DNA from: Nitrospira sp.
Lineage (GTDB): Bacteria > Nitrospirota > Nitrospiria > Nitrospirales > Nitrospiraceae
Assembly (NCBI GenBank): GCA_005116955.1
Contig: SWDI01000005.1
Span: 161,156 to 219,162 of the forward strand
DNA length: 58,007 bases
Reading direction: 5' to 3'
Every line of letters begins with the position of its first letter. Positions within the stretch are counted from its first letter, which is position 1. Positions 35,075 through 44,052 of this stretch are shown one piece after another. The notes below the pieces were generated by a model. That model ran no database searches and was not told where the DNA came from. It saw nothing but the letters and a program-made list of their open reading frames with translations. The position numbers were made by a program, and so were the translations under genes.

Positions 35075-38000
35075 TCACCCAGCAGATTTGGTCTTCCGTA
35101 CAACGGCGAGTAGAAGTTGGTTGTCGAGGACAGGGAACAACTGGATTGGGCCCGCACCTGCATGAGTCAGCAGACGGGCCAACTCATCCCGCTCATAGGT
35201 ATGCAATAGGCCATGGCAAATGGCTTCACGCAGACGGCCGAGATAGTGAAGGACAATCTGGGCCGGAGACCCAAATTCATCGTGGTCTTCGGCGAGCAGG
35301 TGGCGGCGAACCAGCGTCGAGAGGTCGGTGTGCGGTTGAAGGCAGGTAACGACGGCCGTTCCGTCCGAATGCAAGACGCGGAGCATCTGTTTGAGGCAAT
35401 GAAGGGGTGAGGACGTGAAGGAGAGCGAGAGCTGGCAGAAAATGCGCTCAATCGATCCGTTGGTGAATGGAAGCGGTGCATTCCAGTCTGTGCGCATCCA
35501 GCTTGTTGTTACCAATTGAGCAGTTGGGATGGCAGCTCTGAGCGTGTCGGGCAGTTCCTTAGCGAATGTATGGAACTGCTGTTCTGCAAGCCTAAGCGAT
35601 TCATGCGATTGCTCCAACCCAACGTAGCGGAGAGGGACGGTCGTCCGTTTGCTGTGATGCGCCAACCGATAGGCCTGATTGGTCAACATGAGACGGGCGA
35701 AGTGTCTTTGGCCACAGCCGATATCGAGGACAGTCATGCCTGGGTCAAGGGGAAGAAGCTGTCGATACAGGTCATTCGTCATGCCTAAATAGTTCGGCAA
35801 GTGTTCGAGTTCAGGCAGGTGAGCCAAATGAGCCCCCCACAAGGCGCTACGTGTGGCCTGCGAGACGTGGTATCGAAGGCGGATGCGCTCATGCTCCAAC
35901 TGCCGTTGCTGATGCACATCGTGGTGGTTCGATTCCTGGCTCTGAGCCAAGGGAGGACTGTTGATCTGGGGAGTCGAAATCAACTGCAAGATCGTCTTGA
36001 AGGCTTCGGCACGACGTTCGGCGTCACTGGATTCTCCGGACAGGTCGGCCGGCAGCGATATAACGGGTGGGGCGGTTCCCATGGCAGGAACGGGCTGATG
36101 TTGAGAGCCGAAAATGTCTTCAATGGGACGGTTCTTTCTGGGAGAGGCGAGAATAATTGGCGGAGTGACCAGCTGAGCGAGCTCAACCGTTAACGAGGCT
36201 AAGTCGATATACCCTCTAGTGATCGCATCGCCGACAAACTTGTCGAAGTTGACATTGAGGCCCCAGAGATTGACGACGCCCCGCCGATGGCCTTGCCGGT
36301 AGGTTTCAATGACATTGGAGCGTGAGATGGTGGAAAGAGCGGTTTCTAGGTCGAGGACAGGATTCAACAAGAAAAGTCGATCAGCTGCTGTACTCCGGGC
36401 CATAACTTTCATCGCCACTCGCGAAGTAATATCCTCGGCGAGGAGCGTGACTGGAGCGGTGGGCCATGTGGTGTGGACAAGGTCCAGAACGCTCTGGAGA
36501 TCAGTCTGCATGTTGCTTAGAGTGATGTGTAGGACACTGCCCTCGCTGTGGCCGACATGGTTCGAGTGGTCATAGCGAAGCACGCGCAGATGGTTGGCAG
36601 CGAGGTAAAACGAGAGTGGGACGTAATCAGTTTGGGTCGATCCGAATCCTGGGATCACGATGACGATTGGGGTGTCGGCTGACATGTGATGGCGAGCATG
36701 GTCGGCCGTCACTGCAATAGCTTGACCGTGCGTATTCCGGCATTCCCATCTGTCGCTGACGATCATTGGTTGGCTACCTGGGTCGGCAACGTCTAGAGAG
36801 GAGCCGATGTGTTGTGCAAGCAAACGGGTGATTTCTCGTTCTGCAAACGGCGTCAGTTGGGCAAAACGGATGCCGATCCGTTGTCTCGGCTGTGATAGAT
36901 CTGGTGTTAGCTCGGATGCCGTGGCAGGATCAGACATCAGATGGATAATGCGGCCGATCAGGATTGTGTCTGGCGTTTCTGGCTGCTGTGCTTTCGGTTG
37001 CGTACGAGTGCTGATCGAAGAAAAATGAAGCGCAACTACCTCGTCAGTCATTTCCAGGAACGGCTCCGTGAGTAGACAGACACCACCTCTGCTGAAGTTG
37101 GTGACGAGGCCAAACAGACGTCCAGCTGCAGCGTTAGAAGTTTCAATGCGGACCTGCAGCGCGACTCGAACTCTCACGGTTTCACGATAGTCTATGCCTG
37201 ACAGTCCCGATTGGGTAAAAGCTGCTGCAAGGTCATCTGCCTTATCCATCGGCGGAAACTGAGCTTCGACCGTTATAGTAAGCGCGCCTAGATGCGCTGC
37301 ATCAATATATGACGTAAGGATCTTTCGTTGGTTCTCATTGAGTGCGTTGAACTCGAGTGCAAGACGGGACGCTCGCCGGTCGATGCCGACCTGTTGGGGC
37401 GGGGCTCCTCGGTCATGCGCGGTGGCATCCAGTTCCACCATGCTCACGACTGTCTTCAGGAGCAAGTAGACGGGCTGTTGCTCAAATGATGGAAGTGTAC
37501 CTTCGACCTCCAACGAGGCTCCGCTTGGGCTCAGATCGACCATCATACCTTCATGTAGCCGAGTGCCAATGGTCACACGTGCTGACAGGGCGACGGCCGT
37601 CCGAATGTATTTGCGGCGCTCGGGCAAAGGCTTCGTTGATTGGGTGAAGGGGAGGGGTGCGGGCGGCAAGGTGTGTGCCACAGTCTGAAAAATCGCCTCG
37701 ACATTCCGTTCGACTGCGCCGCCTGCCGAAGAAAGCATGGAGGGTACAGGGACAGCGGGACTGTCCAGTAAGGGAGGTGGCTCCACCGGAATCCACACCT
37801 TGATCGACAAGAAACCGTTGATCGGGGCCTGAAAATCCCAACGGCCTCCGAGCTGTCTGATTACCGCATAGGCCGCAAAGAGATCACCGGTTGTTGCGTG
37901 CGGGGGCGGTTCCTCAACCTCAACCATGATGTCGGTTTCTTGGATGTGAATTTCGCATTCGGTGGCCGTCGCGTGTAGAACCTGGGCTGTTTCTTGGTCT

Positions 38001-39286
38001 ACAGGGGATCCGGATGGGCTGATCCTGGTACTGACTCGTAGTCGATGAGGGTTTCCCATAGCTGCCATATAGCGGTGGGCATGTGAGAGGAGCATGCGCA
38101 CGAGATCCACCATGGAGTCGAGGCTTCCGGCGTAGGGCGGAAGATTTTGTCCATATGCCCGTTCAATCCAATCGGTGTTTGTGAGGGGAGGTTGAGCGGA
38201 GGACAGGACGGCCTCGATGATCTCGTTGATGGTGTCCCGGCGGATACCGATGTCCGTCGCGGTCTGGATGAGTTCGCTTCCTAGATGAATGGCTTCAGTG
38301 GCGTATGTCGCAAGTGAATCGACTTGTTCTATCAGATGCGCATCACGGATGGTTTTGAGCAGGAGTTGAGATTGGGCTTGAATCGCACGGTGGGGGGCAT
38401 GCAGAGTTTTTGATAAGGTTGACACGCGTCGTGCGATAGCGAGAAGTTGATCGGACTCACGAAGTTGATGCTCAAGCTGGTGAATGGTCTTGGTCTGCCG
38501 GTGGTATTGTGAGATATCGCGCATCAGACCCAGCGTTCCAAGATACCGGTGATTCACATCGTACAGTCCCCTCGCACTGATCTCGGCTCTGACTCGGGTA
38601 TGGGCTGGTTTGTTAGCGGAAGTTTTGCGGAGGAGATCGATTTCCATACGCTGGGCTGCTCGAGGCCCTGTTCTGCGGTCATTGAAACGATGATGAGCGA
38701 GAGCTTGTTGATCGGAAGGTACGACGGCGGAGTAAAGAATGCCGAGTAACTCGTCCTGCCTGTAGCCCAGCATGTCGGTGACGAGCGGGCTTAGAGATAC
38801 GAATCGTCCATCCACATCGAGTTCGTATAATCCATCGCTGAGGATATCGATGAGACGGTCGTGACGTTCCTGTGTCTGTTTGAGCGTCATACGGATGGCA
38901 CGTGTTTCGAGCGCACCTCTTATGTACAAGACCAGTTCCTCGAGAAAGCCTGGTGATTTCTTGTAAAGGATAAAATCTGCACCCGACTGAAGCGTATTCA
39001 AGGCGGTGGTAGAGTCGCTATGATCCGTTTGCAGCACGAGCGTGGTATAGGGAACAAGCCGCTTCAGTTCCGAGAAAATAGGCTCAGCGCGCTGGGCGAT
39101 CACATCCTCATCGATTACGATGAGCTGCCATGATTCCCGAGGTCCCCACTGAAGCGCTTCCTCCGCGGTGTAGACCGCTTCAACGCGGCAGTTTGGGAAG
39201 AATCTTCTGAGGGTGAGCGTGGCCAGTTTGATTTCCTCGGCGATCGCATTGACGAGGAGGATGGTGACAGGCTCACTCTGCGGCAT
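35075..39286 (-). CDS. Giant fusion: receiver-PAS-kinase-like-PilZ-PilZ-LuxD-like-methyltransferase
   Basis: A 1403-residue protein without signal or membrane segments. Residues about 7-123 resemble a receiver (LIVIDEDV gives a candidate phosphoacceptor, but the N-terminal acidic pair is gone). About 140-258 is a PAS domain. About 268-503 looks like a histidine kinase without a recognisable H box or ATP-binding motifs. Two PilZ domains follow (about 556-663 and 700-828), each with RxxxR and (D/N)xSxxG (DLSPSG and NFSRGG), as for c-di-GMP binding. About 841-1063 resembles LuxD acyl transferase (PGFGSTQTDYV, LRYDHSNHVGHSEG), with Asp in place of the nucleophile Ser and no visible catalytic His. 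About 1128-1403 is a class I methyltransferase (VLDIGCGQRHFARL). ATG 39286 is chosen from MPQSEPVTILLVN; upstream codons lack support. It precedes the kinase on the same strand by about 100 bases. Confidence 0.88.
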   Translation of the reverse strand: MPQSEPVTILLVNAIAEEIKLATLTLRRFFPNCRVEAVYTAEEALQWGPRESWQLIVIDEDVIAQRAEPIFSELKRLVPYTTLVLQTDHSDSTTALNTLQSGADFILYKKSPGFLEELVLYIRGALETRAIRMTLKQTQERHDRLIDILSDGLYELDVDGRFVSLSPLVTDMLGYRQDELLGILYSAVVPSDQQALAHHRFNDRRTGPRAAQRMEIDLLRKTSANKPAHTRVRAEISARGLYDVNHRYLGTLGLMRDISQYHRQTKTIHQLEHQLRESDQLLAIARRVSTLSKTLHAPHRAIQAQSQLLLKTIRDAHLIEQVDSLATYATEAIHLGSELIQTATDIGIRRDTINEIIEAVLSSAQPPLTNTDWIERAYGQNLPPYAGSLDSMVDLVRMLLSHAHRYMAAMGNPHRLRVSTRISPSGSPVDQETAQVLHATATECEIHIQETDIMVEVEEPPPHATTGDLFAAYAVIRQLGGRWDFQAPINGFLSIKVWIPVEPPPLLDSPAVPVPSMLSSAGGAVERNVEAIFQTVAHTLPPAPLPFTQSTKPLPERRKYIRTAVALSARVTIGTRLHEGMMVDLSPSGASLEVEGTLPSFEQQPVYLLLKTVVSMVELDATAHDRGAPPQQVGIDRRASRLALEFNALNENQRKILTSYIDAAHLGALTITVEAQFPPMDKADDLAAAFTQSGLSGIDYRETVRVRVALQVRIETSNAAAGRLFGLVTNFSRGGVCLLTEPFLEMTDEVVALHFSSISTRTQPKAQQPETPDTILIGRIIHLMSDPATASELTPDLSQPRQRIGIRFAQLTPFAEREITRLLAQHIGSSLDVADPGSQPMIVSDRWECRNTHGQAIAVTADHARHHMSADTPIVIVIPGFGSTQTDYVPLSFYLAANHLRVLRYDHSNHVGHSEGSVLHITLSNMQTDLQSVLDLVHTTWPTAPVTLLAEDITSRVAMKVMARSTAADRLFLLNPVLDLETALSTISRSNVIETYRQGHRRGVVNLWGLNVNFDKFVGDAITRGYIDLASLTVELAQLVTPPIILASPRKNRPIEDIFGSQHQPVPAMGTAPPVISLPADLSGESSDAERRAEAFKTILQLISTPQINSPPLAQSQESNHHDVHQQRQLEHERIRLRYHVSQATRSALWGAHLAHLPELEHLPNYLGMTNDLYRQLLPLDPGMTVLDIGCGQRHFARLMLTNQAYRLAHHSKRTTVPLRYVGLEQSHESLRLAEQQFHTFAKELPDTLRAAIPTAQLVTTSWMRTDWNAPLPFTNGSIERIFCQLSLSFTSSPLHCLKQMLRVLHSDGTAVVTCLQPHTDLSTLVRRHLLAEDHDEFGSPAQIVLHYLGRLREAICHGLLHTYERDELARLLTHAGAGPIQLFPVLDNQLLLAVVRKTKSAG

Positions 39287-39541
39287 GGCACGATTCCCGT
39301 GTTTATGGGCAAGCCTGCGGTCAGGGAGGTCATTCAGCGGGGCTGCTGCATGTTGCCGCCGCGTGCCAATCAAGCAACTCAACTACAAAATACTGTGTGA
39401 TGCGTTAGTACAGACAGTGTGATTGTGATACCACAAGTGGTGACGAGAAACCCAGGCTGGTGGCCGGTTCTTTCGTAGGGGAAGGGTGGCTATGGAGCTG
39501 TTTGAATGAACAATTTTGGACGGTAGGAAAACTGCGGACTG

Positions 39542-39583
39542 CTTGCAGGCCTGCCGGATGTTCTTTGTCGGCAGGCCTGCAAG
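39542..39583 (-). terminator. Strong hairpin after the periplasmic gene
   Basis: A perfect 14-base stem, CTTGCAGGCCTGCC / GGCAGGCCTGCAAG, with a 14-base loop, sits just beyond the stop of the gene at 39590. There is no immediate T-run on the minus strand, so intrinsic termination is likely but not certain; it could also be an mRNA 3' stabiliser. The rest of 39383-39541 shows no gene. Confidence 0.6.
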
Positions 39584-39589
39584 GGGAGA

Positions 39590-40594
39590 TCAGTGCGCGG
39601 CGGCAGTCTTGCCCTTTTCCGAGCAGGCACCTGGCGTCATATATAGCAGATAATTGCCCATCCCATGTTGGGCTTCAGTGTTTTGTAGAGAATGGTGGTA
39701 GACCATCACCATCTCATAGTCCTCGTCTTTGGAGATGGGGAATCCCTGGCCGTCTTTATAGACTTGATGGGGTAGGAATTCCCGAAGTGTTCCATCGCGC
39801 TCAGCATCCGGAATAGTCCGGAGAAGGGTCTGTTTCTTGGTCTTATTTTCCAAGGCGATCAGGAGCAATTCATCATGGCCGTGCGGATACGCGTATTTGA
39901 CGCAGCCGTCCATGCTGAACTTCAGTGGAGCCGTACGGACTTGGACACCCGGGCCGATTTCGATTCCTTCATCCGTCTGATCCGCAGGTCGATCACCGAA
40001 CTTGGTGAAACAGACGATGTTGACGCCGACTTGATAGACGTCCATTGCTTTGACCGGTTTGGCTTTCGGGGCGAAATACATCGTAAACGTTGCGATGACG
40101 TCCTTGGTGGGAGGGGCTCCATGATAGAACGCGACCACCGTCATGAGCTTATCGGTTGCCGAAAGTTGGACGCCGTATCCATCGGGGAATTGTGTCTCCG
40201 ACATTTCGAGTCCGGCCCCACCGTAGAAGAGCGGCTCACCGGGGCAGGAGACGCTAGGCTTGGTGTTGTTGATCATCAAAATATGGTGCAGATAGTTCCT
40301 CGGCAATTCTTTTCCATCGACTGTTGACAGAGCCGACTTGAATCCAATCAGGTACTTGTCTTCGGGTAACTGGAAGTTGAACCGCGGCATGGAATCGCCC
40401 ATATCGCCTTCGCCATGGCCTGTCGGAAGATCGATGGGGCCGAAGGTTAACACCGCGGTGTTCTCTCCATACGTGATCTTTGAGCCCACCTGCTTTTTCA
40501 GGGTGGGAATGGCGTGATGCTCATGGCCCCCATCAGCGTAGGCTGATGAGATCATGAAGAAGAGAGAGATAAAAAGAACGAGGGACCTGCGCAT
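39590..40594 (-). CDS. Secreted protein, possibly copper monooxygenase-like
   Basis: A 334-residue exported protein: MRRSLVLFISLFFMISSAYA is a signal peptide. The mature part opens with a His-rich stretch (DGGHEHHAIP), then a beta-rich body including RNYLHHILMINN (His103-His104) and VVAFYHGAPP, and a second half with FSMDGCVKYAYPHGHDE and MVYHHSLQNTE. The HHILM pattern and spaced His residues recall peptidylglycine/dopamine-type copper monooxygenases, but I am not certain of the family. GGGAGG precedes ATG 40594. Periplasmic metal role is inference. Confidence 0.75.
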   Translation of the reverse strand: MRRSLVLFISLFFMISSAYADGGHEHHAIPTLKKQVGSKITYGENTAVLTFGPIDLPTGHGEGDMGDSMPRFNFQLPEDKYLIGFKSALSTVDGKELPRNYLHHILMINNTKPSVSCPGEPLFYGGAGLEMSETQFPDGYGVQLSATDKLMTVVAFYHGAPPTKDVIATFTMYFAPKAKPVKAMDVYQVGVNIVCFTKFGDRPADQTDEGIEIGPGVQVRTAPLKFSMDGCVKYAYPHGHDELLLIALENKTKKQTLLRTIPDAERDGTLREFLPHQVYKDGQGFPISKDEDYEMVMVYHHSLQNTEAQHGMGNYLLYMTPGACSEKGKTAAAH

Positions 40595-40674
40595 AAGACC
40601 TCCCAGAGGAAGTGAAGCGGTGATGGTAAACCGGACTCCGATGTCTTGGTATGGTTCAGAGAAAACAAACGGAC

Positions 40675-41550
40675 TCATTGGGCGCTGGTCGGCGATGATG
40701 TTGCCTTCTTCCAGTGGTATGTGCCGCCGTGTTCCTTTGGCGGTATATTCTTTCTCGTGTCGACTCGTGTGTACCACCAGATTCCTTTGGCTTGTGTGCC
40801 GTCTTCTGAAAGCAGAACCTCAAATCCGCCTTCGCGGTCGTTGCCGGGCTGGTGCCAGGTGCCTTGCCACAGTCGGTTCTCAATTTTAGTTGTGACAAAC
40901 CGTCCACCCTGTTGTGTGTAGGGGCCGTTTCCATTCTTGTCTAACGTTGCCTTGTAGCGTTTGTCATCCTCGACTTCGAGGATATCCCATTCCCCGCTCA
41001 CATCAGGCATGGCGGCTATCGTAGCACTGACAAGCTTTTGTGAGGTTGCCGCCGCTGACGGAGAAGCAAGCGGGCCTCCCGGCTGAGCCGAGCGGAAGGA
41101 TTCGTGCCACGATAGGAGTTGCCAACGCCCGGCACGGCGTTCGAGGACGCCGGTTTCTCTCAGGGGCAGGACCGTCCGCTTCATAGCGGATCCCTCGCCG
41201 ACATAGCGGGTATAGTCGAGCTCCATCGTGAACCAAGCCACATCGCCTTTCGTCCAGACTTTGAGTTCCGTAATCGGGATCTCAATCTTCTGCGTGTTGA
41301 CAAATTCTTCACGCATTTCTCGTTCAAACTCAGGCCAGCCGACGTACTTGCGACCGCCCACTGTGTAACTGACGATATCGGCATCATGTGCCATCAGCCG
41401 AGAAAGCGTTGGGAGATCCTTTTCCGCGTTGGCCCGGACCATTTGACGAATGGCTGTTTCGGGGTCGAGAGGATCGCTGGCGCTTGCAACTGCGGCACAA
41501 CTGATCAATAGGAACAGACTTCCACAGATAAACGATCCCCGACGGGGCAT
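40675..41550 (-). CDS. Secreted SnoaL/NTF2-like domain protein
   Basis: A 291-residue exported protein. MPRRGSFICGSLFLLISCAAVASASD is a signal peptide. Residues about 28-150 are an NTF2-like (SnoaL/CaMKII-association type) domain: AIRQMVRANAEKDLPTLSRLM ... VGWPEFEREMREEF ... WKLLSWH-like end (RWQLLSWHES). The C-terminal half (about 180-285) is another beta-rich domain with VSGEWDILEVEDDKRYKA and LWQGTWHQPGNDREGGFEV. ATG 41550 follows GGAG at a good distance. It lies 80 bases before the gene at 40594 on the same strand, possibly one operon. Confidence 0.8.
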   Translation of the reverse strand: MPRRGSFICGSLFLLISCAAVASASDPLDPETAIRQMVRANAEKDLPTLSRLMAHDADIVSYTVGGRKYVGWPEFEREMREEFVNTQKIEIPITELKVWTKGDVAWFTMELDYTRYVGEGSAMKRTVLPLRETGVLERRAGRWQLLSWHESFRSAQPGGPLASPSAAATSQKLVSATIAAMPDVSGEWDILEVEDDKRYKATLDKNGNGPYTQQGGRFVTTKIENRLWQGTWHQPGNDREGGFEVLLSEDGTQAKGIWWYTRVDTRKNIPPKEHGGTYHWKKATSSPTSAQ

Positions 41551-41641
41551 AAGGGTCTCCATGTGCATAACAAGGTTCACAATTTTAGGATGCGCAGAAA
41601 AACTACACGGCCTGATTGGCCATGTCAACAACGAAGTAGAG

Positions 41642-42400
41642 TCAGGAGCAATGAGGCGCGACCACGACCACAGTGACGTTATCTTCGCCTCCCCGATCGA
41701 GTGCTGCAGTGACGAGGCGGTTGCAGACCTGAGTTGGGTCGAGCTCGCCTGCAGTGAACACGGTACGGATCTCTTCGTCCTCCAACATCTTGGTCAACCC
41801 ATCCGAGCAAAGCAAGACTAGGTCCTCAGGGAGTAGGGGAAAGGCCGTGACGGTAGGTTTCACCGTCGAGCCAACCCCCAAGGCACGTGTTAACACATGT
41901 CGTTCTGGATGAGTCTTCGCCGTTTCTACCGTGAGGATACCGCGTTCCAGGTATTTTTCGATCAACGTATGATCTTTAGTTAGAGGGGTCAACGTACCGG
42001 ATCGCAACCGATAGGCACGACTGTCGCCGACATGGGCGAGGTAGGCAAGCGGGGCGGGGCCGGAGACGATCGCCAGTAGCACGATGGTCGTGCCCATCCC
42101 TTTCAGCTTGGGTTTTGATCGAGCCTGATTGAGAATCGCGTCATGCGCTCGGCTGAGCAGGTCTGTTAACACTTCCACAGAAGAGGATGCTGGATCTTTA
42201 TAAAGCAGAGTGCTTGTTGTTCGTGCTTCGGCTTGTATGGTTGCAATGGCCGTTTGAGCGGCGACTTCGCCACCAACATGACCACCCATTCCATCCGCGA
42301 CGGCCCAGACACCCACTTCATCGAGGACGGCGAACGCATCCTGGTTCAGGGTGCGCACGAGTCCGATCTCGCTCTGACCGACGCCGACCCAGCTGCTCAT
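41642..42400 (-). CDS. PP2C-type Ser/Thr protein phosphatase
   Basis: A 252-residue PPM/PP2C phosphatase, cytosolic. Metal-binding and catalytic motifs are complete: NQDAFAVLDE, VADGMGGHVGG, LAHVGDSRAYRL, LCSDGLTKML and GGEDNVTVVVV. It would reverse phosphorylation by Hanks-type kinases; no such kinase is in the window. Its ATG overlaps the stop of the exonuclease gene (ATGA, 42397-42400), so the two are translationally coupled. Confidence 0.95.
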   Translation of the reverse strand: MSSWVGVGQSEIGLVRTLNQDAFAVLDEVGVWAVADGMGGHVGGEVAAQTAIATIQAEARTTSTLLYKDPASSSVEVLTDLLSRAHDAILNQARSKPKLKGMGTTIVLLAIVSGPAPLAYLAHVGDSRAYRLRSGTLTPLTKDHTLIEKYLERGILTVETAKTHPERHVLTRALGVGSTVKPTVTAFPLLPEDLVLLCSDGLTKMLEDEEIRTVFTAGELDPTQVCNRLVTAALDRGGEDNVTVVVVAPHCS

Positions 42401-43191
42401 TGGGAATAGGCCGGTTGAAGGGTGGTCGACAATAATGAGGAAGGGCCAAACCGTGACATCATGTCCTCATAGAAGCGATCGGCAAGGAGTACGAGGTTTT
42501 CGGTATCCGCTCGGTTGTAGGTCAAGAGCGTATCACGAGCGATCATGTCACCGCCTCGCCACAGGAACCATAGGCGGACCGCATCCAATCCGTCGAGACC
42601 GCTGATGGTCTGGTTGCGCTCGATGCCCAGTTCTTGTTCGATGTGCTTCAGCCCTCCACGTAACGCAAGTCGACGGGCGGCAAAACAGAGGTCGAAGTGC
42701 AATATGGGAAACCGGAGATCAGGAAACTTAGCACGGAGATAGGGGACATCAAAGACGGATCCGAAAAATGTCACAAGGAGATCACAGTGATCAAGCTCCG
42801 TCTGCAACCGTTCCGTCGTCAGAGTTTCGCCACGAACCAGGCTTGTCGTGTTTCCTCCGTGATGAAGCCCAACGACAGTCACCTCTCCTGATTCCGGCGA
42901 TGCGCCGGTTGTTTCGATGTCGAGAAAGCTTATCCGAGGTCGGCAGGCTTTGTAGAGTCGCCAATGTTCTCGCCGTGGAAGGCGTGAGCCAAACAAATGA
43001 ATCTGTCCCATTTCTGTCAGCGATTGCGCCTCTCGAAGCTCTTCATCGTACCAGGTCTTGCGCTGCTCGGAGAGACCAGCTACGGACGGACGATCCAGGA
43101 AACTTTGCCAATCGAGCAGGCCCTCTTGCCACCAACGCCTTTCCGTGACTGGTCCGACACCGGGGAGAAAGATGAAGCTAGAGGTCAGCAT
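42397..43191 (-). CDS. DEDD-type exonuclease (YprB-like RNase H-fold)
   Basis: A 264-residue predicted 3'-5' exonuclease. An N-terminal segment (about 1-80: FLPGVGPVTERRWWQEGLLDWQSFLD) looks like a helix-hairpin-helix-type unit, then the RNase H-like core begins with FLDIETTG (Asp91, Glu93). The next acidic residue is in TFFGSVFDVPYL and the last in YNRADTENL with the Tyr of DEDDy type. ATG 43191 is used; the frame is open to 43248 and no start has a good ribosome site. It is coupled to the PP2C gene by ATGA. The combination is unexplained. Confidence 0.85.
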   Translation of the reverse strand: MLTSSFIFLPGVGPVTERRWWQEGLLDWQSFLDRPSVAGLSEQRKTWYDEELREAQSLTEMGQIHLFGSRLPRREHWRLYKACRPRISFLDIETTGASPESGEVTVVGLHHGGNTTSLVRGETLTTERLQTELDHCDLLVTFFGSVFDVPYLRAKFPDLRFPILHFDLCFAARRLALRGGLKHIEQELGIERNQTISGLDGLDAVRLWFLWRGGDMIARDTLLTYNRADTENLVLLADRFYEDMMSRFGPSSLLSTTLQPAYSQ

Positions 43192-43287
43192 CTCGTGGAT
43201 TGTAGCCTTGATTTCGTATAGGAGACAAGCTAGAGTTCGCAGCATCACGAAGAATGCAGTGAAGGAACGGGTGGAGCCATTGATCGT

Positions 43288-43671
43288 ATGACTGCGCCAG
43301 CGAAGAGAATTCGTATTACCGTGGGCGGAGTTCAGCTGGAGGCAGAACTCAGAAAAACGAAGACGGCTGATGAAGTCTATGCCGCGCTTCCCGTCACGGC
43401 TGCCATGACCACGTGGGGAGAAGAATTCTACTTCCCAATTTCCGGAGTCCGCGACTATCGAGAAACCGCGACGACTCAGGTGAAAGTCGGAGACATCGCC
43501 TTCTGGGGAGCAGGGAAAGTCCTGGCAATCTTTTTTGGAAGAACCCCCATGAGTTTGGGGGCGGATCCCGTCCCTGCTGATCGCGTGAATATCATCGGGG
43601 CGATCATAGGGGATGCGACCCGACTTCGGCAGGTAATGGAAGTCCCGACAATTTGTCTTGAACCGGGGTGA
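43288..43671 (+). CDS. Cyclophilin-like fold protein
   Basis: A 127-residue protein matching the bacterial/archaeal cyclophilin-like family (PF04126 type): RIRITVGGVQLEAELRKTKTADEVYAALP, WGEEFYFPI and VKVGDIAFWGAGKVLAIFFGRTPMS. These have a cyclophilin beta-barrel but no shown isomerase activity. It starts the plus-strand group with two DUF507 genes; its stop is five bases from the next ATG. Confidence 0.88.
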   Translation: MTAPAKRIRITVGGVQLEAELRKTKTADEVYAALPVTAAMTTWGEEFYFPISGVRDYRETATTQVKVGDIAFWGAGKVLAIFFGRTPMSLGADPVPADRVNIIGAIIGDATRLRQVMEVPTICLEPG

Positions 43672-43676
43672 GTGCC

Positions 43677-43958
43677 ATGCGGCTATCCAAAGAGCGTGTA
43701 CGACACATGGCTGAGAGCCTGACCGGTCGTCTCCAAGAGGAAGGCCACATTGAACTCATTGGAGAGCGGAAGGGATTCGTCGAGGTATTGGAGCAGGCCA
43801 TCACCTCTGAGTTATCTGTTGAGGATCGTGTGAATGCGGAAGTGCGGCAGATGCTGAAGGCCTATGAAGAGCAAATTGATCGAGGGCAGGTTGATTACCA
43901 AAAGATGTTCCTAATGGTGAAGCAGAAGTTGGTCCGTGAACGAGGCATCATCCTATAG
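43677..43958 (+). CDS. DUF507 family protein, copy 1
   Basis: A 93-residue all-helical protein: RLSKERVRHMAESLTGRLQEEGHIEL, then VEDRVNAEVRQMLKAYEEQID, then YQKMFLMVKQKLVRERG. DUF507 members commonly occur as adjacent pairs; their function is unknown. ATG 43677 is preferred over 43668. Its paralogue follows 94 bases later. Confidence 0.9.
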   Translation: MRLSKERVRHMAESLTGRLQEEGHIELIGERKGFVEVLEQAITSELSVEDRVNAEVRQMLKAYEEQIDRGQVDYQKMFLMVKQKLVRERGIIL

Positions 43959-44052
43959 GACGTGATAACGTGAAGCGGCATAAGGTGTAAAGAATAGCTG
44001 GGCGTTAATCCGGCTTCTTCACCGCGCACTGCTCACGTTTCACGTAGTTCGT

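Noticed and set aside
39340-39380. A sigma-54-type promoter (TTGGCACG...GCAA on the minus strand) before the giant fusion gene
   Set aside because: The GG to GC spacing is one base short of the required ten and the TTGC element is missing.
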